NCBI RefSeq assembly: GCF_905220705.1
Contig: NZ_CAJNAT010000036.1
Location: 1-64,000 of the forward strand
From: Paraburkholderia domus
GTDB lineage: Bacteria > Pseudomonadota > Gammaproteobacteria > Burkholderiales > Burkholderiaceae
Reading direction: 5' to 3'
DNA length: 64,000 nucleotides
Positions 1 through 9,100 of the stretch are shown one piece after another. Each line of letters starts with the position of its first letter. The first letter of the stretch is position 1. Below the pieces are notes generated by a model, which was not told the DNA's origin, did not search any database, and saw only the letters and a list, made by a program, of their open reading frames with translations. A program made the translations under genes and the position numbers.

Positions 1-987
1 GTCCCCATCCCCAATGCTGGCCGCGTCCACAGACGCCGCGCCATCGGCTGCATACATCTGGCCGACTTCCGCAAGTAACGCCTCGTCGCGTGCAATTACT
101 TTCGGCAGATGCGTACGCAAGAACTCAACCCACGTTCGCGTCTTCGCATCGATGAACTTGCGTGACGGATACAGCGCATAAACGTTCGTCTTCTGCAGTG
201 TATATTCAGGCAACACGCGGACTAAGGTCCCGTCACGCAACCCGGCGATCGCGGAATAAAGTGGCACCATACCAATGCCCATTCCCTCGCGAATCGCGAC
301 GATCAGCGATTCGGCGATATTCACGTGCACGGGTCCGTTCACTTCCATAGTCTCGCTGCCGTGGGGGCCGTCGAGTACCCATTCGTGGGGCGGAAATGCC
401 GGCGTGTGCAGGATCAGACACTCATGATGCGCCAGGTCGCAGGGCTGTTGCGGCGCGCCATGAGCGTGCACGTAGGCAGGAGATGCGCACAGGATGCTGA
501 AAGTTGTACCGAGTGGGAGCGACACGAGTTCGGAGTTCGGCAGAGTTGAGGCGCTGATCACAGCGACGTCGGCGCTGCCTTCGAACAGATCGGGCATGCG
601 CTGCGACAGCGTCAGTTCGACGGTCACCTCGGGATAGAGCGCGCGATAGCGCGAGATGGCCGGCAGCACGTAATGCTGGCCGATGCTCGCAAAGCTGTGC
701 ATGCGCAACGCGCCGGTCGGGCGTTCATGCGCGCAACTTGCTTCTTCTTCCGCCGTATCGACGTCCGCAAGGATCTGCTGCGATCGCTTCAGGTAACGCT
801 CGCCCGCTGTGGTGAGCGCGAGCCGCCGCGTCGACCGGTTCAGCAAGCGCGTACGCAGATGCGCTTCGAGTTCCGAGACGGCGCGGGACATCGCGCCAGT
901 CGTCGAATTGAGCGACTGCGCGGCGGCGGTAAAACTACCGGCTTCAACCACGCGCACGAACACTCGCATATTTTGTAACGTATCCAT
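1..987 (-). CDS. LysR-family transcriptional regulator (3' end cut by window edge)
   Basis: The frame is open from an ATG at 987 to the left edge, giving 329 codons without a stop, so the C-terminus lies outside the window. The N-terminus (MDTLQNMRVFVRVVEAGSF, then an AAAQSLNSTTGAMSRAVSEL helix-turn-helix) is a classic LysR winged HTH. The rest matches the periplasmic-binding-protein-like effector domain, ending in a DAKTRTWVEFLR-type helix. The tail after that helix is longer than usual for the family. An AAGGA sequence lies just upstream of the start. The gene is divergent from the FUSC efflux gene, so it may control it; the effector cannot be read from sequence. Confidence 0.9.
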   Translation of the reverse strand, partial: MDTLQNMRVFVRVVEAGSFTAAAQSLNSTTGAMSRAVSELEAHLRTRLLNRSTRRLALTTAGERYLKRSQQILADVDTAEEEASCAHERPTGALRMHSFASIGQHYVLPAISRYRALYPEVTVELTLSQRMPDLFEGSADVAVISASTLPNSELVSLPLGTTFSILCASPAYVHAHGAPQQPCDLAHHECLILHTPAFPPHEWVLDGPHGSETMEVNGPVHVNIAESLIVAIREGMGIGMVPLYSAIAGLRDGTLVRVLPEYTLQKTNVYALYPSRKFIDAKTRTWVEFLRTHLPKVIARDEALLAEVGQMYAADGAASVDAASIGDGD

Positions 988-1186
988 CGATCCTTCTTTT
1001 TCACGGCAGAAGCCGTATTGTCCGCCTGTCCCGCAAGCCCATTGTTGTTCGTTCTGGAAGGGACGTTCCGCGTCCGTCGTATTAATGCGCGCAGCACATG
1101 CTCCTACAATCGGCGCCTTGCCTGCCGGTGTGCGCAGCGTTCACCGGTGCCTCTTTCAGCGACAAACCGGGACGCGTTGCTTTCTG

Positions 1187-3352
1187 ATGAAACGCCAACA
1201 TGCGATCAAACCGACGGCGGATTCCCGTCGGCAGTGGAGCGCCATGTTGCCAACGCTCAGTCTGGCCATTCGCGACTGGGCGAACAGCGACGGTCTGATC
1301 TGGCTGCATCTGTTGAAAACGGTCACCGCAGGTCTGTTGGCGCTGGGCATTGCCATGTTGCTGGATCTCCAGCAGCCACGAATCGCGATGACCACGGTGT
1401 TCGTGCTGATGCAGCCGTTCAGCGGCATGGTGCTCGCCAAGAGTTTCTATCGGATTCTCGGAACCGCGGTGGGTACGGTCGCGGCCCTGGTGCTCGGCGC
1501 GCTGTTTGTCCAGCAGCCCGAGTTGTACATGCTCGGCATGATCGGTTGGGTAAGCGCCTGCATCGCGGCAGCGGTCCGGTATCGGCATTTCAGATGGTAC
1601 GGTTTTGTGCTGGCAGGTTATACCGCCGCTCTGATCGGCATTCCGAATGTCACGGCGCCTCACGATCTGTTTCTGGCGGCGCTCACGCGCGCCGCGGAGG
1701 TAGCAGTCGGTATCGTGTGTTCAAGCGCGGTGAGTGCACTGATCGTGCCGCAGCGTTCCAGCCTTACATTGCGGCGCGCGCTCCACATTCGATATTCAAA
1801 TTTTACTGCGTTCGCTGCCGACGTGCTGGGCCGTGGAATCGAGCGCGGCCAGTTCGAACGGCGCTTCGCGGACCTCGTGGACGAGATCGTCGGCTTTGAA
1901 GCGACGCGAACATTTGCTGCCTTCGAAGATCCGGCCATGCGTTCGCGCAGCCAGCATCTCGGCCGTCTGAACGGCGAGTTTATGGACGCATGCGCGCGGC
2001 TGCATGCGCTGCACCAGTTGCTCAAACGTCTGCGCTTGAGCGGCCCGAGCCGCATAGTCGACGCCATCACGCCGTACTTCCGCGAGCTGTCGGCACAGCT
2101 GGCGCCCACACAAGGCATGAATGCCGATGCATCGCGTGCAGTCGCTGGTTTGCGGCTCTTTCAGGCGAGCTTGCCAAGGCGCGTGCGCGAAACGAGACGG
2201 CCGCTGGAAGCCGCATCCGCTGAATCGCTAGCGGACTTCGATACGGCCGCGGAACTGCTATATCGATTTGTCGATGAATGGGTCCGTTATTCCGACACTT
2301 ACGGGTCTTTGGCGCTACGAAAGCCGGGAGCCGGGCCGCGAACCGCCGGTCGCTACGTGAGCAGGACGAACGGCTTTGTGGTCGCGTTTACCTTTGCCAG
2401 ATCGGCGGCGGTTATGGCGATTGCAGGCTGGTTCTGGATCGCCACTGACTGGCCGAGTGGCGGTCTGGCGGTGATCGGCGCGGCGTTGGTCTGTGCGTTG
2501 ACGTCGACCGCACCGAACGCATCGAAAATGGCCTTGCAGATGACAGTCGGCGCCGTTCTGGCGACTATGACGGGCTACCTTTTCACGTGCTACGTGTATC
2601 CGAACATCGACGGCTTTCCGCTGCTTTGCGCGATGCTCGCCCCAGTGCTTGCGCTCGGCGCCTTCATTGCATCGCGCAAATTGTCAGCAGGCTATGGCAT
2701 CGGCTTTTCGGTATTCTTCTGCCTGCTCGCGGGGCCAGACAACGTCGTCACGTATGCGCCCGATCTGCTGATCAACAACGGCATAGCGATCACTGCGTCG
2801 CTATTGCTTTCGGCGCTTGTTTTGGCGGTGGTTTTCCCCGCCGATATGCCATGGCTTACCGAGCGAATCAAAGGTGATTTGCGTGCGCAAGTCGTGTCTG
2901 CGTGCAAGGACGAACTGCCCGGGCTCAATCAGCGCTTTCAGTCGAGCACACACGATCTGGCCTCGCAGTTGCGCATGCTGCTAACGCGGCGCTCACGACG
3001 CCGCCGTGATGCCTTGCGCTGGATGCTCGTCACCCTGGAAGTAGGGCACGCCGTGATCGATCTGCGCAATGAAGCGGTACATGCCGGCTACGTGCAAGCG
3101 CTTCATTCGCGCTGGAGCAGCAGCCTCGCGCGGACTTGCGACGACCTCGCGCGGCTTTTCGAGCGGCCTGATGCGCGTCGTCTCGAGCACGCGCTCCTAT
3201 CCGTGCGCTCGGCCACGTGGATCGCGCAGGACATTCTGGAAACCGTTCATGCCGACCGCGACAGGCGGCACGACCTGCAGCGCATTCTGAGTTGCCTGCA
3301 CTTCATCCGCACTGCGTTGCTCGACAAAGACGCGCCTTTCAATGTGCGTTGA
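1187..3352 (+). CDS. FUSC-family inner-membrane efflux protein (fusaric-acid-resistance type)
   Basis: This 721-residue protein has the FUSC/aromatic-acid-exporter architecture: an N-terminal block of about six membrane helices (residues ~25-175), a long soluble helical region, a second block of helices (~400-550) and a C-terminal cytoplasmic region rich in Arg and His. The frame is open further upstream, to 809, but that part overlaps the divergent LysR gene, so I chose the ATG at 1187 (MKRQHAIK). The ATG at 1244 (MLPTLSL) is an alternative. Family members export aromatic weak acids, usually with a membrane fusion protein and an outer membrane factor. Neither partner is seen here, so the substrate is unknown. 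The LysR next door is the likely regulator. Confidence 0.85.
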   Translation: MKRQHAIKPTADSRRQWSAMLPTLSLAIRDWANSDGLIWLHLLKTVTAGLLALGIAMLLDLQQPRIAMTTVFVLMQPFSGMVLAKSFYRILGTAVGTVAALVLGALFVQQPELYMLGMIGWVSACIAAAVRYRHFRWYGFVLAGYTAALIGIPNVTAPHDLFLAALTRAAEVAVGIVCSSAVSALIVPQRSSLTLRRALHIRYSNFTAFAADVLGRGIERGQFERRFADLVDEIVGFEATRTFAAFEDPAMRSRSQHLGRLNGEFMDACARLHALHQLLKRLRLSGPSRIVDAITPYFRELSAQLAPTQGMNADASRAVAGLRLFQASLPRRVRETRRPLEAASAESLADFDTAAELLYRFVDEWVRYSDTYGSLALRKPGAGPRTAGRYVSRTNGFVVAFTFARSAAVMAIAGWFWIATDWPSGGLAVIGAALVCALTSTAPNASKMALQMTVGAVLATMTGYLFTCYVYPNIDGFPLLCAMLAPVLALGAFIASRKLSAGYGIGFSVFFCLLAGPDNVVTYAPDLLINNGIAITASLLLSALVLAVVFPADMPWLTERIKGDLRAQVVSACKDELPGLNQRFQSSTHDLASQLRMLLTRRSRRRRDALRWMLVTLEVGHAVIDLRNEAVHAGYVQALHSRWSSSLARTCDDLARLFERPDARRLEHALLSVRSATWIAQDILETVHADRDRRHDLQRILSCLHFIRTALLDKDAPFNVR

Positions 3353-3522
3353 CCTACGCGCATTGGATCGGATGTGCGTCCCGATCCTTCTGCCAGATGG
3401 AAAGATCACTTCCGTCCAGCCCCGTTTATCTGCGCAGGTGGCGGTCATATAGTTTTATCACTGCCACGCAGTCCCACAAGGGGACTTCCTGCGGGGTGGG
3501 ACCGTAAGTACTGGAGAACGAA

Positions 3523-3738
3523 ATGAACGTGTTGAAGATTGTCTTGATTGCCTGCTCTTTGTCCGCTGTTGTCGCTCATGCGCAAACGGCGCCGGCCGCC
3601 CCGGAACAACAGGTCGCGCAAGCGAATGCGCCGCGCGCCAACAGCCTCGCCGAGCAAAGCCGCGTTGCAGCGCCGAAGATCAAAGCTGAAGAGTGCGTCG
3701 GACCGGTGAGCTTCTGCAACATCTACTTCGGCAGCTAA
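3523..3738 (+). CDS. Small secreted protein with two C-terminal cysteines
   Basis: A 71-residue protein with a clear Sec signal peptide (MNVLKIVLIACSLSAVVAHA, cleavage after AHA), an Ala/Gln-rich linker and a short C-terminal segment with two cysteines (ECVGPVSFCNIYFGS) that could form one disulphide. A GGAGA ribosome binding site lies 5 nt before the ATG. The leader has a possible stem formed by GTCCCAC at 3471-3477 and GTGGGAC at 3496-3502. I do not recognise a characterised family. It appears to stand alone between the FUSC gene and the CoA-transferase gene. Secretion is supported by sequence; function is unknown. Confidence 0.7.
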   Translation: MNVLKIVLIACSLSAVVAHAQTAPAAPEQQVAQANAPRANSLAEQSRVAAPKIKAEECVGPVSFCNIYFGS

Positions 3739-3930
3739 GCAGCGCCACTCGCAACACCCGCAGTATCTGCATGACCTGTCGCGGGAATCTTGCGCGCGAC
3801 GAAACGCCTGGCCGCGACGCCGTCCCATCGAGACGCCGCGGCTGGTGCGACAATCTGGCTACTGAGCGAAGCACACCGCAGACGTGCGCACCGGTAGACT
3901 GGGCTGGTGACTATGGAGAGACTCAGTTTC

Positions 3931-5445
3931 ATGTATCAAGACCGGATTCGTTGTTCCGCGTTGCGCGGAAAGATCACCTCAGCCGCCGAGGCGGCGCTTC
4001 TGATTCAAGACGGTATGCGCGTCGGCGCCAGCGGCTTTACGCGTGCGGGCGACGCTAAAGCAGTCCCAGTCGCACTCGCTGAGCGGGTCCGTCAGGAAGG
4101 CAAGCCGCTGCAAATTACGTTGATGACCGGCGCATCGCTCGGTCACGACGTGGATCGCATGCTCACCGAGGCGCATGTGCTGGCGCGCCGCTTGCCGTTT
4201 CAGGTCGACAAGACTCTGCGCGACGCGATCAATCGCGGCGAAGTAATGTTCGTCGATCAGCACCTGTCCGAAACGGTCGAGATGCTGCGCGCCAATCAGC
4301 TTGGCAAACTCGACATTGCCATTATCGAAGCGGCCGCGATCACCGAGACCGGCGGCATTGTGCCGACCACTTCGGTTGGCAACTCTGCCAGCTTCGCAAT
4401 CCTCGCCGACAAAGTCATCGTCGAAATCAATCTTGCCCAGCCGCGCGCCCTCGAGGGGTTGCACGACATCTGGATTCCTGGCCGCAGGCCGAATCGCGAA
4501 CCGCTGCCGATCGTGCATCCGCAAGACCGTGTCGGCACGCAGGCCATCGAGATCCAGCTCGACAAAATCGCGGCGATCGTGATTACCGATATGGCAGACA
4601 GCCCATCCACCGTGTTGCCTGCTGACACGGAAACTGAGTTGATTGCCGGCCATCTGATTGAATTTTTCCAGCACGAAGTGGCGAGCGGGCGCATGCCCCG
4701 CCAGTTGCCGCCGTTGCAGGCGGGCATCGGCACGATTGCCAATGCGGTGCTGGCCGGCTTTGTCGATTCGCCTTTCGATGCCTTCGAAATTTACTCAGAA
4801 GTGCTTCAGGATTCGACCTTCGACCTGATGGACGCTGGCAAGGTGACGTTTGCCTCGGGTGCGTCGATTACGCTGTCGGCCGCGCGTCAGGCGCAGGTGT
4901 TCGGCGAACTCGAGCGCTATCGCGATCGCCTGGTGTTGCGTCCGCAGGAGGTTAGCAACCATCCTGAAGTGATTCGCCGGCTCGGTCTGATTGCGTTGAA
5001 TACTGCATTGGAGTTCGACATTTACGGCAACGTAAATTCGACACACGTGGGCGGCACGCACATGATGAACGGTATTGGCGGCTCGGGCGATTTCGCGCGC
5101 AATGCGTCATGCGCGATCTTTGCGACGAAGTCGATGGCGAAGGGTGGCCGCATTTCGAGCGTCGTGCCGATGGTGCCGCACTGCGATCACAACGAACACG
5201 ATGTCGACGTGGTCGTGACGGAGCAGGGCCTGGCAGATCTGCGCGGACTGGCGCCGCGAGAACGCGCCACATTGATCATCGAGAACTGCGCGCATCCGCT
5301 CTATCGCGATCTGCTTCGCGACTACTATCGGGACGCGTTGCAATGGGGTGGGCAAACGCCGCATCGGTTGGACCAGGCTTTCGCCTGGCATACGCGGCTG
5401 CGTGACACCGGCACGATGTTGCCGGCAGTTGAAGCGCGTCTCTAA
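3931..5445 (+). CDS. Acetyl-CoA hydrolase/transferase family CoA-transferase (succinyl-CoA:acetate type)
   Basis: A 504-residue class I CoA-transferase of the Cat1/AarC/SucC family, which moves CoA between acyl groups such as succinyl-CoA and acetate. The catalytic Glu is E290 in YSEVLQD, and the Gly-rich oxyanion segment is GIGGSGDF at residues 381-388. The length is usual for the family. The frame is open from a GTG at 3907, but the ATG at 3931 (MYQDRIR) matches the usual N-terminus and has GGAG 12 nt upstream. It is monocistronic and followed by a strong hairpin. The physiological acyl pair (acetate, succinate or propionate) cannot be fixed from sequence. Confidence 0.9.
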   Translation: MYQDRIRCSALRGKITSAAEAALLIQDGMRVGASGFTRAGDAKAVPVALAERVRQEGKPLQITLMTGASLGHDVDRMLTEAHVLARRLPFQVDKTLRDAINRGEVMFVDQHLSETVEMLRANQLGKLDIAIIEAAAITETGGIVPTTSVGNSASFAILADKVIVEINLAQPRALEGLHDIWIPGRRPNREPLPIVHPQDRVGTQAIEIQLDKIAAIVITDMADSPSTVLPADTETELIAGHLIEFFQHEVASGRMPRQLPPLQAGIGTIANAVLAGFVDSPFDAFEIYSEVLQDSTFDLMDAGKVTFASGASITLSAARQAQVFGELERYRDRLVLRPQEVSNHPEVIRRLGLIALNTALEFDIYGNVNSTHVGGTHMMNGIGGSGDFARNASCAIFATKSMAKGGRISSVVPMVPHCDHNEHDVDVVVTEQGLADLRGLAPRERATLIIENCAHPLYRDLLRDYYRDALQWGGQTPHRLDQAFAWHTRLRDTGTMLPAVEARL

Positions 5446-5460
5446 ACGCTAAGTAAAACC

Positions 5461-5489
5461 GGCGTCAGGTGGCATTCGCCCCTGACGCC
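5461..5489. terminator. Hairpin between convergent genes, likely bidirectional terminator
   Basis: A perfect 9-bp inverted repeat, GGCGTCAGG (5461-5469) and CCTGACGCC (5481-5489), lies between the convergent CoA-transferase and GlsB-like genes. The flank read on the minus strand is GGTTTTACTT, a moderate T-rich tail. The plus-strand side has no T-run, so termination there may be weaker. Confidence 0.6.
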
Positions 5490-5510
5490 GTAAGACATCA
5501 GGTGCTACGC

Positions 5511-5765
5511 TCAGGTGCCGCGCCGGACGAGCCGGACAAGAAACAGCAGAATGACCGCGCCAATCACAGCGGTAATGATCGAACCGATCCAGCCGCCGCC
5601 GAGCGAAATGTGCAGCACACCGGCAAGCCAGCCGCCGATGAATGCGCCGACAATCCCGACGATGATATCGACGATCAGGCCGAAGCCGCCGCCCTTGACG
5701 AGCACGCCAGCCAGCCAGCCGGCGATTGCGCCGATGATGAGCCATGCAATGATGCCGTGTTCCAT
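5511..5765 (-). CDS. GlsB/YeaQ/YmgE-family small membrane protein
   Basis: An 84-residue, very hydrophobic and Gly-rich protein with three predicted membrane helices and the family pattern IIAWLIIGAIAGWLAG near the start, followed by GFIGDIIVG-like and GAFIGGWL segments. This is the transglycosylase-associated/GlsB family of stress-induced inner membrane proteins, whose biochemical role is not settled. The length is typical. It is monocistronic, and its 3' end faces the CoA-transferase terminator hairpin. Confidence 0.85.
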   Translation of the reverse strand: MEHGIIAWLIIGAIAGWLAGVLVKGGGFGLIVDIIVGIVGAFIGGWLAGVLHISLGGGWIGSIITAVIGAVILLFLVRLVRRGT

Positions 5766-5927
5766 AATCGAGACTCCATGGTTGAGTGTGAAAAATTCAC
5801 GGTGACAGAGCTTAGTCGAAGGTTATGGGACAGTCCATATTCAGGACGCGGAATTAACATTGTCTAAATCTATTGCAGACTAAGTGTAGACGATGCGCGC
5901 GAATATGGGGAGCTTACGCGTGGTGGC

Positions 5928-6635
5928 TCACTCTGGCGTCGGCTCCGCTTCTTTGGCCGTCCAGCTGACGCTCGATACGCTCTTTTCCATGCTGATGCGG
6001 CTTGCCATCTGTTCGAGTTTCGGCTGATCTTTCGGATGCAGCTTTAATGTTGCCGTCACGCGAATGCGTCCCGTATCGTCATCGACGTCTTCGCTTGTCA
6101 GGCTCTGGAACGACAGCGGCGTCGAATACATCGAGTTGGACACCGCGGTACGAATGTGAATCTCGTCAGCCTCCCGGCATACGATCGTCAGCACGTACTC
6201 ACGCACCAGGTCCGCATTCGAAACAGGCGTCGAGTTGATCATACGGCTCACTTCACGCAGCACCGTATTGGTCAGCAGTACGACCGCGGTGCCGGCGAGG
6301 GCTGGGCCGTAGTGCCCCGCACCGCACAATACGCCGACCGCCGCCGAGCACCACAAGGTCGCGGCGGTGTTGATCCCCTGAATGGAGCCCTTGTCGCGCA
6401 TGATCACGCCGCCGCCGAGAAAGCCGACGCCGGATACGACATACGCGGCAATCTGCGTGATGCCGGCGGTGCCGTTGCCAGTCAGCACGCCAAGCGTGAC
6501 GAACAGGCACGCGCCGCTGGCGACCAGCGTGATGGTGCGCAGGCCGGCGTTGCGCTGGCGCATCTGCCGTTCGAGGCCGATCGCGACGCCGCAGCTGAAG
6601 GCGGCAAAGAGCCGCAAGACGAATTCAATTGTCAT
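5928..6635 (-). CDS. MgtC/SapB-family membrane protein
   Basis: A 235-residue protein. About four to five membrane helices (residues 1-140) carry family signatures (GLERQMRQRNAGLRT, VSGVGFLGGGVIMR, GINTAATLW), followed by a C-terminal ACT-like cytoplasmic domain of ~85 residues. MgtC proteins aid growth in low magnesium and in macrophages, and modulate the F-type ATP synthase in Salmonella; that role is family knowledge, not proven here. I chose the ATG at 6635 (MTIEFVLRL) over the upstream frame start at 6680. A long gene-free leader lies upstream and may carry regulatory RNA structure. Confidence 0.88.
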   Translation of the reverse strand: MTIEFVLRLFAAFSCGVAIGLERQMRQRNAGLRTITLVASGACLFVTLGVLTGNGTAGITQIAAYVVSGVGFLGGGVIMRDKGSIQGINTAATLWCSAAVGVLCGAGHYGPALAGTAVVLLTNTVLREVSRMINSTPVSNADLVREYVLTIVCREADEIHIRTAVSNSMYSTPLSFQSLTSEDVDDDTGRIRVTATLKLHPKDQPKLEQMASRISMEKSVSSVSWTAKEAEPTPE

Positions 6636-7286
6636 CAGGAAGAAAGGTTGGGGCGCGTGTTCGCACAGTGTGAACCTCACGCGTGACAGCCGAACGTATC
6701 CGCACGTGAGATGCGGCCGCGGTCAGGCGTGACGAGGCAAGCGAGCGCAAGGCTCGCGCGCTGAAAGTTACGGAGCATCGGCCTGGCATGGTGCCATGCG
6801 ACGCTTCATTGGCAGTGCGAGGGTATAAACGACGTGCACCGTCGGGCCCGAAGGCAAGACGGCGACAGGTAAAGGCTGGCGCGGAAATCTTGCCGATCAG
6901 GCGATCGGGCGAATCGAAGCTCGACTGGTACTACTGCTACTGTCCAAGATCGTAATTCCGGTTAAGTGAACTGGCGAATTTTAGGCAGCTCTGAAAAATT
7001 AAGTCAAGCCGGACGGCGGAATGCCTTTTCGGATGCTTGTGGAATTTTCCGCGGCAAGCTCAGAATTTTCCTTGCATAAATACGGACTCCGAATATTGAC
7101 GGTGTCCGTCCCGGAAAACACACTGTTTGCACACTTCGAAGCTCGTCGTGCGGTTTTTGCGCTCAATCCGCGTTTCACTTCTTACGGTTTCGCAAAGAAA
7201 TTTTTCGGTTGTCCTTGCGCAATGTCAGGCGCATCCGATCCGCACAACATCGTCTCTTTTCCGTTGTCTACCCAATTGAGGAATGT
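6636..7286. other. Long divergent intergenic region with a possible MgtC leader
   Basis: About 650 bases separate the MgtC-like gene from the secreted repeat protein, with no convincing gene of normal length. On the minus strand there is a 13-codon open frame at 6809-6768 (MKRRMAPCQADAP, stop TAA), followed closely by a hairpin GCGAGC-CTTGC-GCTCGC (about 6740-6756). On the plus strand, two similar GAATTTTCC blocks lie near 7040-7075, and an ACGGAC/GTCCGT inverted repeat lies near 7081-7109. An 89-codon plus-strand frame from 7021 overlaps the next gene and resembles no protein I know. Confidence 0.4.
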
Positions 7287-7811
7287 ATGAAAGATAAGGC
7301 TCTTGGCATCATTGCCGGTGCATTGATTGCCGCTGCACCGCTCGTGTCGTTTGCCGCCGGTCTGCCCGCGCCGTTTGAAGGCAGCAGCACACTGCAGGCC
7401 GATGGTGTCGTGAAGTCGGTCGACCAGATTAAACATTCGGTGACCGTGCTCGACGCACAGGGCGGCGAAGCTTCGTTCAACATCACCGATACGAGCAATC
7501 TGGCGCAGATCAAGCAGGGCGGCAAGGTTCACATCCGTATGATGCGCAACGCCATGGTCAGCGTTACGCGTGGTGCTGACGGCCACGGCACGGCTGCTCA
7601 ACCGGCACAGCAGAACACTGCGCAGAACGTGACCGCCGAAGTTCAGGCCATCGACCACACGTCCGGCATCATGGCCTTGAAAGGCCATGATGGCTCAGTG
7701 TTCCACATCCAGGGCCGCGAGCCGGCAAAGGTCGCCGGCGTGACGCCGGGTATGCAAGTGTCGGTGGCGTATGCACCGCAGGTCAGCGTGGCCGTGGCGC
7801 CCGCGCAATAA
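7287..7811 (+). CDS. Secreted protein with two copies of a small beta-rich domain
   Basis: A 174-residue protein with a signal peptide (MKDKALGIIAGALIAAAPLV, ending SFAAG). The mature part contains two related ~60-residue units: residues ~35-95 (VVKSVDQIKHSVTVLDAQGG) and ~115-170 (EVQAIDHTSGIMALKGHDGS). Each has the pattern V-x-S/A-I/V-D then a strand, a G-x-F/V strand and an IKQGG/VTPGM turn, which suggests an internal duplication of an OB- or SH3-like fold. The start has GAGGA 5 nt upstream. It is located in the periplasm by prediction. No close characterised family is recognised. A strong terminator follows. Confidence 0.7.
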   Translation: MKDKALGIIAGALIAAAPLVSFAAGLPAPFEGSSTLQADGVVKSVDQIKHSVTVLDAQGGEASFNITDTSNLAQIKQGGKVHIRMMRNAMVSVTRGADGHGTAAQPAQQNTAQNVTAEVQAIDHTSGIMALKGHDGSVFHIQGREPAKVAGVTPGMQVSVAYAPQVSVAVAPAQ

Positions 7812-7843
7812 CTCAAACTAGCTGAAGCGGCGCGTAAGCGCCG

Positions 7844-7880
7844 AAGCGCGGATATCCTTTGCGGACATCCGCGCTTTTTT
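7844..7880 (+). terminator. Intrinsic terminator
   Basis: The stem AAGCGCGGAT (7844-7853) pairs with ATCCGCGCTT (7867-7876) and is followed by TTTTTT to 7880. It lies 33 nt after the stop of the secreted repeat protein. The reverse strand reads AAAAAAGCGCGG, so it may also serve the convergent metallophosphoesterase gene. Confidence 0.85.
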
Positions 7881-7936
7881 ATCGCGCAATCCAATATGAC
7901 TTCGGTGCGGCGATATCTGACGCCCGGCTCGACGCT

Positions 7937-9100
7937 TCAGTCGGGCTCGCCGGGCACGAGGCGCAATCGCGTGATCTCCGAGGGGGCCCCCAGGCGCTTC
8001 GGCGGTCCCCAATAGCCGGTGCCGCGACTCGTGTAGACCCACAGGCCGTTCAGCCGTGCCAGACCAGCCGTGAACGGCTGCTGGAAACGCACAAAGAAAT
8101 TCCACGGGAAGAACTGGCCGCCGTGCGTATGGCCGGATAGCTGCAGTGTGAAACCTGCTGCTGCAGCTGCTTCGGCCGAGCGTGGCTGGTGCGCGAGCAG
8201 TACTTTGATCAGCACGTCGCCTGGCGCGCCGGCGAGGGCTGCAACCGGGTCGCTGCGATGCAGCGGATCATGATGGCCCGCCGAGTAATCGGTCACCCCG
8301 GCGATCACGGCGCGCGCGCCGTCGTGTTCCACGATCACGTGCTCGTTCAGCAGAACGTTCAACCCGAGGCGCCGGAATTCGTCGATCCAGGCGTTTGCAC
8401 CGGCGTAGTACTCGTGATTGCCGGTCACGAGGAACGCGCCGTGACGCGCGCTGAGCCGTGACAGCGGCTGCGTGTGCCTGGTCAGCTGCGGCACACTGCC
8501 GTCCACCACGTCGCCGGTGACAGCAATCAGATCCGGTTTTAGACGATTCACCGCGTCGACGATTGCATCCACATAGCGGCCTTTGATGGTCGGGCCGACG
8601 TGGATGTCGCTGATCTGGACGATCGTAAAGCCGTCGAGCGCTGCCGGTAAATCGTCGATCGGCACCTCGATCGTCACCACCTTGGCGCGACGCCGTGCGT
8701 TGAACAGGCCAACGAGTGTCGAGAGCAACGCAAGCAACGGTACCGCCGCAGCCGAGTTGGTGCGCCAGTGGGCGATTGCAATCGTGTTCGGCCAGATTGC
8801 ATCGACGGTGAGCAGCGAAGCGAGCGCCAGGTCGCGCACGAACGTCAGAACCAGCAGCGACGAGAAGAAGCCCATCGCCAGCAGGCCGATCCACGCGAGG
8901 CGGTCGCTGAGCGGCTGCTGTTTGATGGTGCGCGCCAGCATGCCGAGCGGTATCAGAAAGATCGACAGCACCAGCCACAACGCGCACAGCCATCGGCCGG
9001 CGGCACTGACTGGCATGTCGGGAATCAGACGCAAGCCGACATAGATATGCAGCAGGATGCCAATCAGGATGAAGCGAACAAGAAACGATGAGCGGCGCAT
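7937..9100 (-). CDS. Membrane-anchored metallophosphoesterase (calcineurin-like)
   Basis: A 387-residue protein with about four N-terminal membrane helices (residues ~5-145) and a C-terminal calcineurin-like phosphoesterase domain. Metal-binding motifs appear in order: DIHVG (D-x-H), GDVVDG (GDxxD), GNHEYY (GNHE) and GHTHGGQ. This resembles the YaeI/YkuE group of membrane-associated phosphodiesterases. The start at 9100 (MRRSSFLVRF) puts a hydrophobic anchor at the N-terminus. The frame extends upstream to 9337, but that part looks non-coding. No obvious Shine-Dalgarno sequence is seen. The natural substrate is not predictable; YkuE-like proteins have been linked to cell-envelope or lipid substrates. 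Confidence 0.85.
   Translation of the reverse strand: MRRSSFLVRFILIGILLHIYVGLRLIPDMPVSAAGRWLCALWLVLSIFLIPLGMLARTIKQQPLSDRLAWIGLLAMGFFSSLLVLTFVRDLALASLLTVDAIWPNTIAIAHWRTNSAAAVPLLALLSTLVGLFNARRRAKVVTIEVPIDDLPAALDGFTIVQISDIHVGPTIKGRYVDAIVDAVNRLKPDLIAVTGDVVDGSVPQLTRHTQPLSRLSARHGAFLVTGNHEYYAGANAWIDEFRRLGLNVLLNEHVIVEHDGARAVIAGVTDYSAGHHDPLHRSDPVAALAGAPGDVLIKVLLAHQPRSAEAAAAAGFTLQLSGHTHGGQFFPWNFFVRFQQPFTAGLARLNGLWVYTSRGTGYWGPPKRLGAPSEITRLRLVPGEPD

Noticed and set aside
6636..7020. M-box or other named riboswitch upstream of the MgtC-like gene
   Set aside because: I looked for conserved cores of magnesium, manganese and guanidine riboswitches by eye and found none that fits. Only the leader frame and hairpin are reported.
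7021..7290. 89-codon plus-strand frame before the secreted repeat protein
   Set aside because: It overlaps the next gene start, has no clear ribosome site and matches no family.
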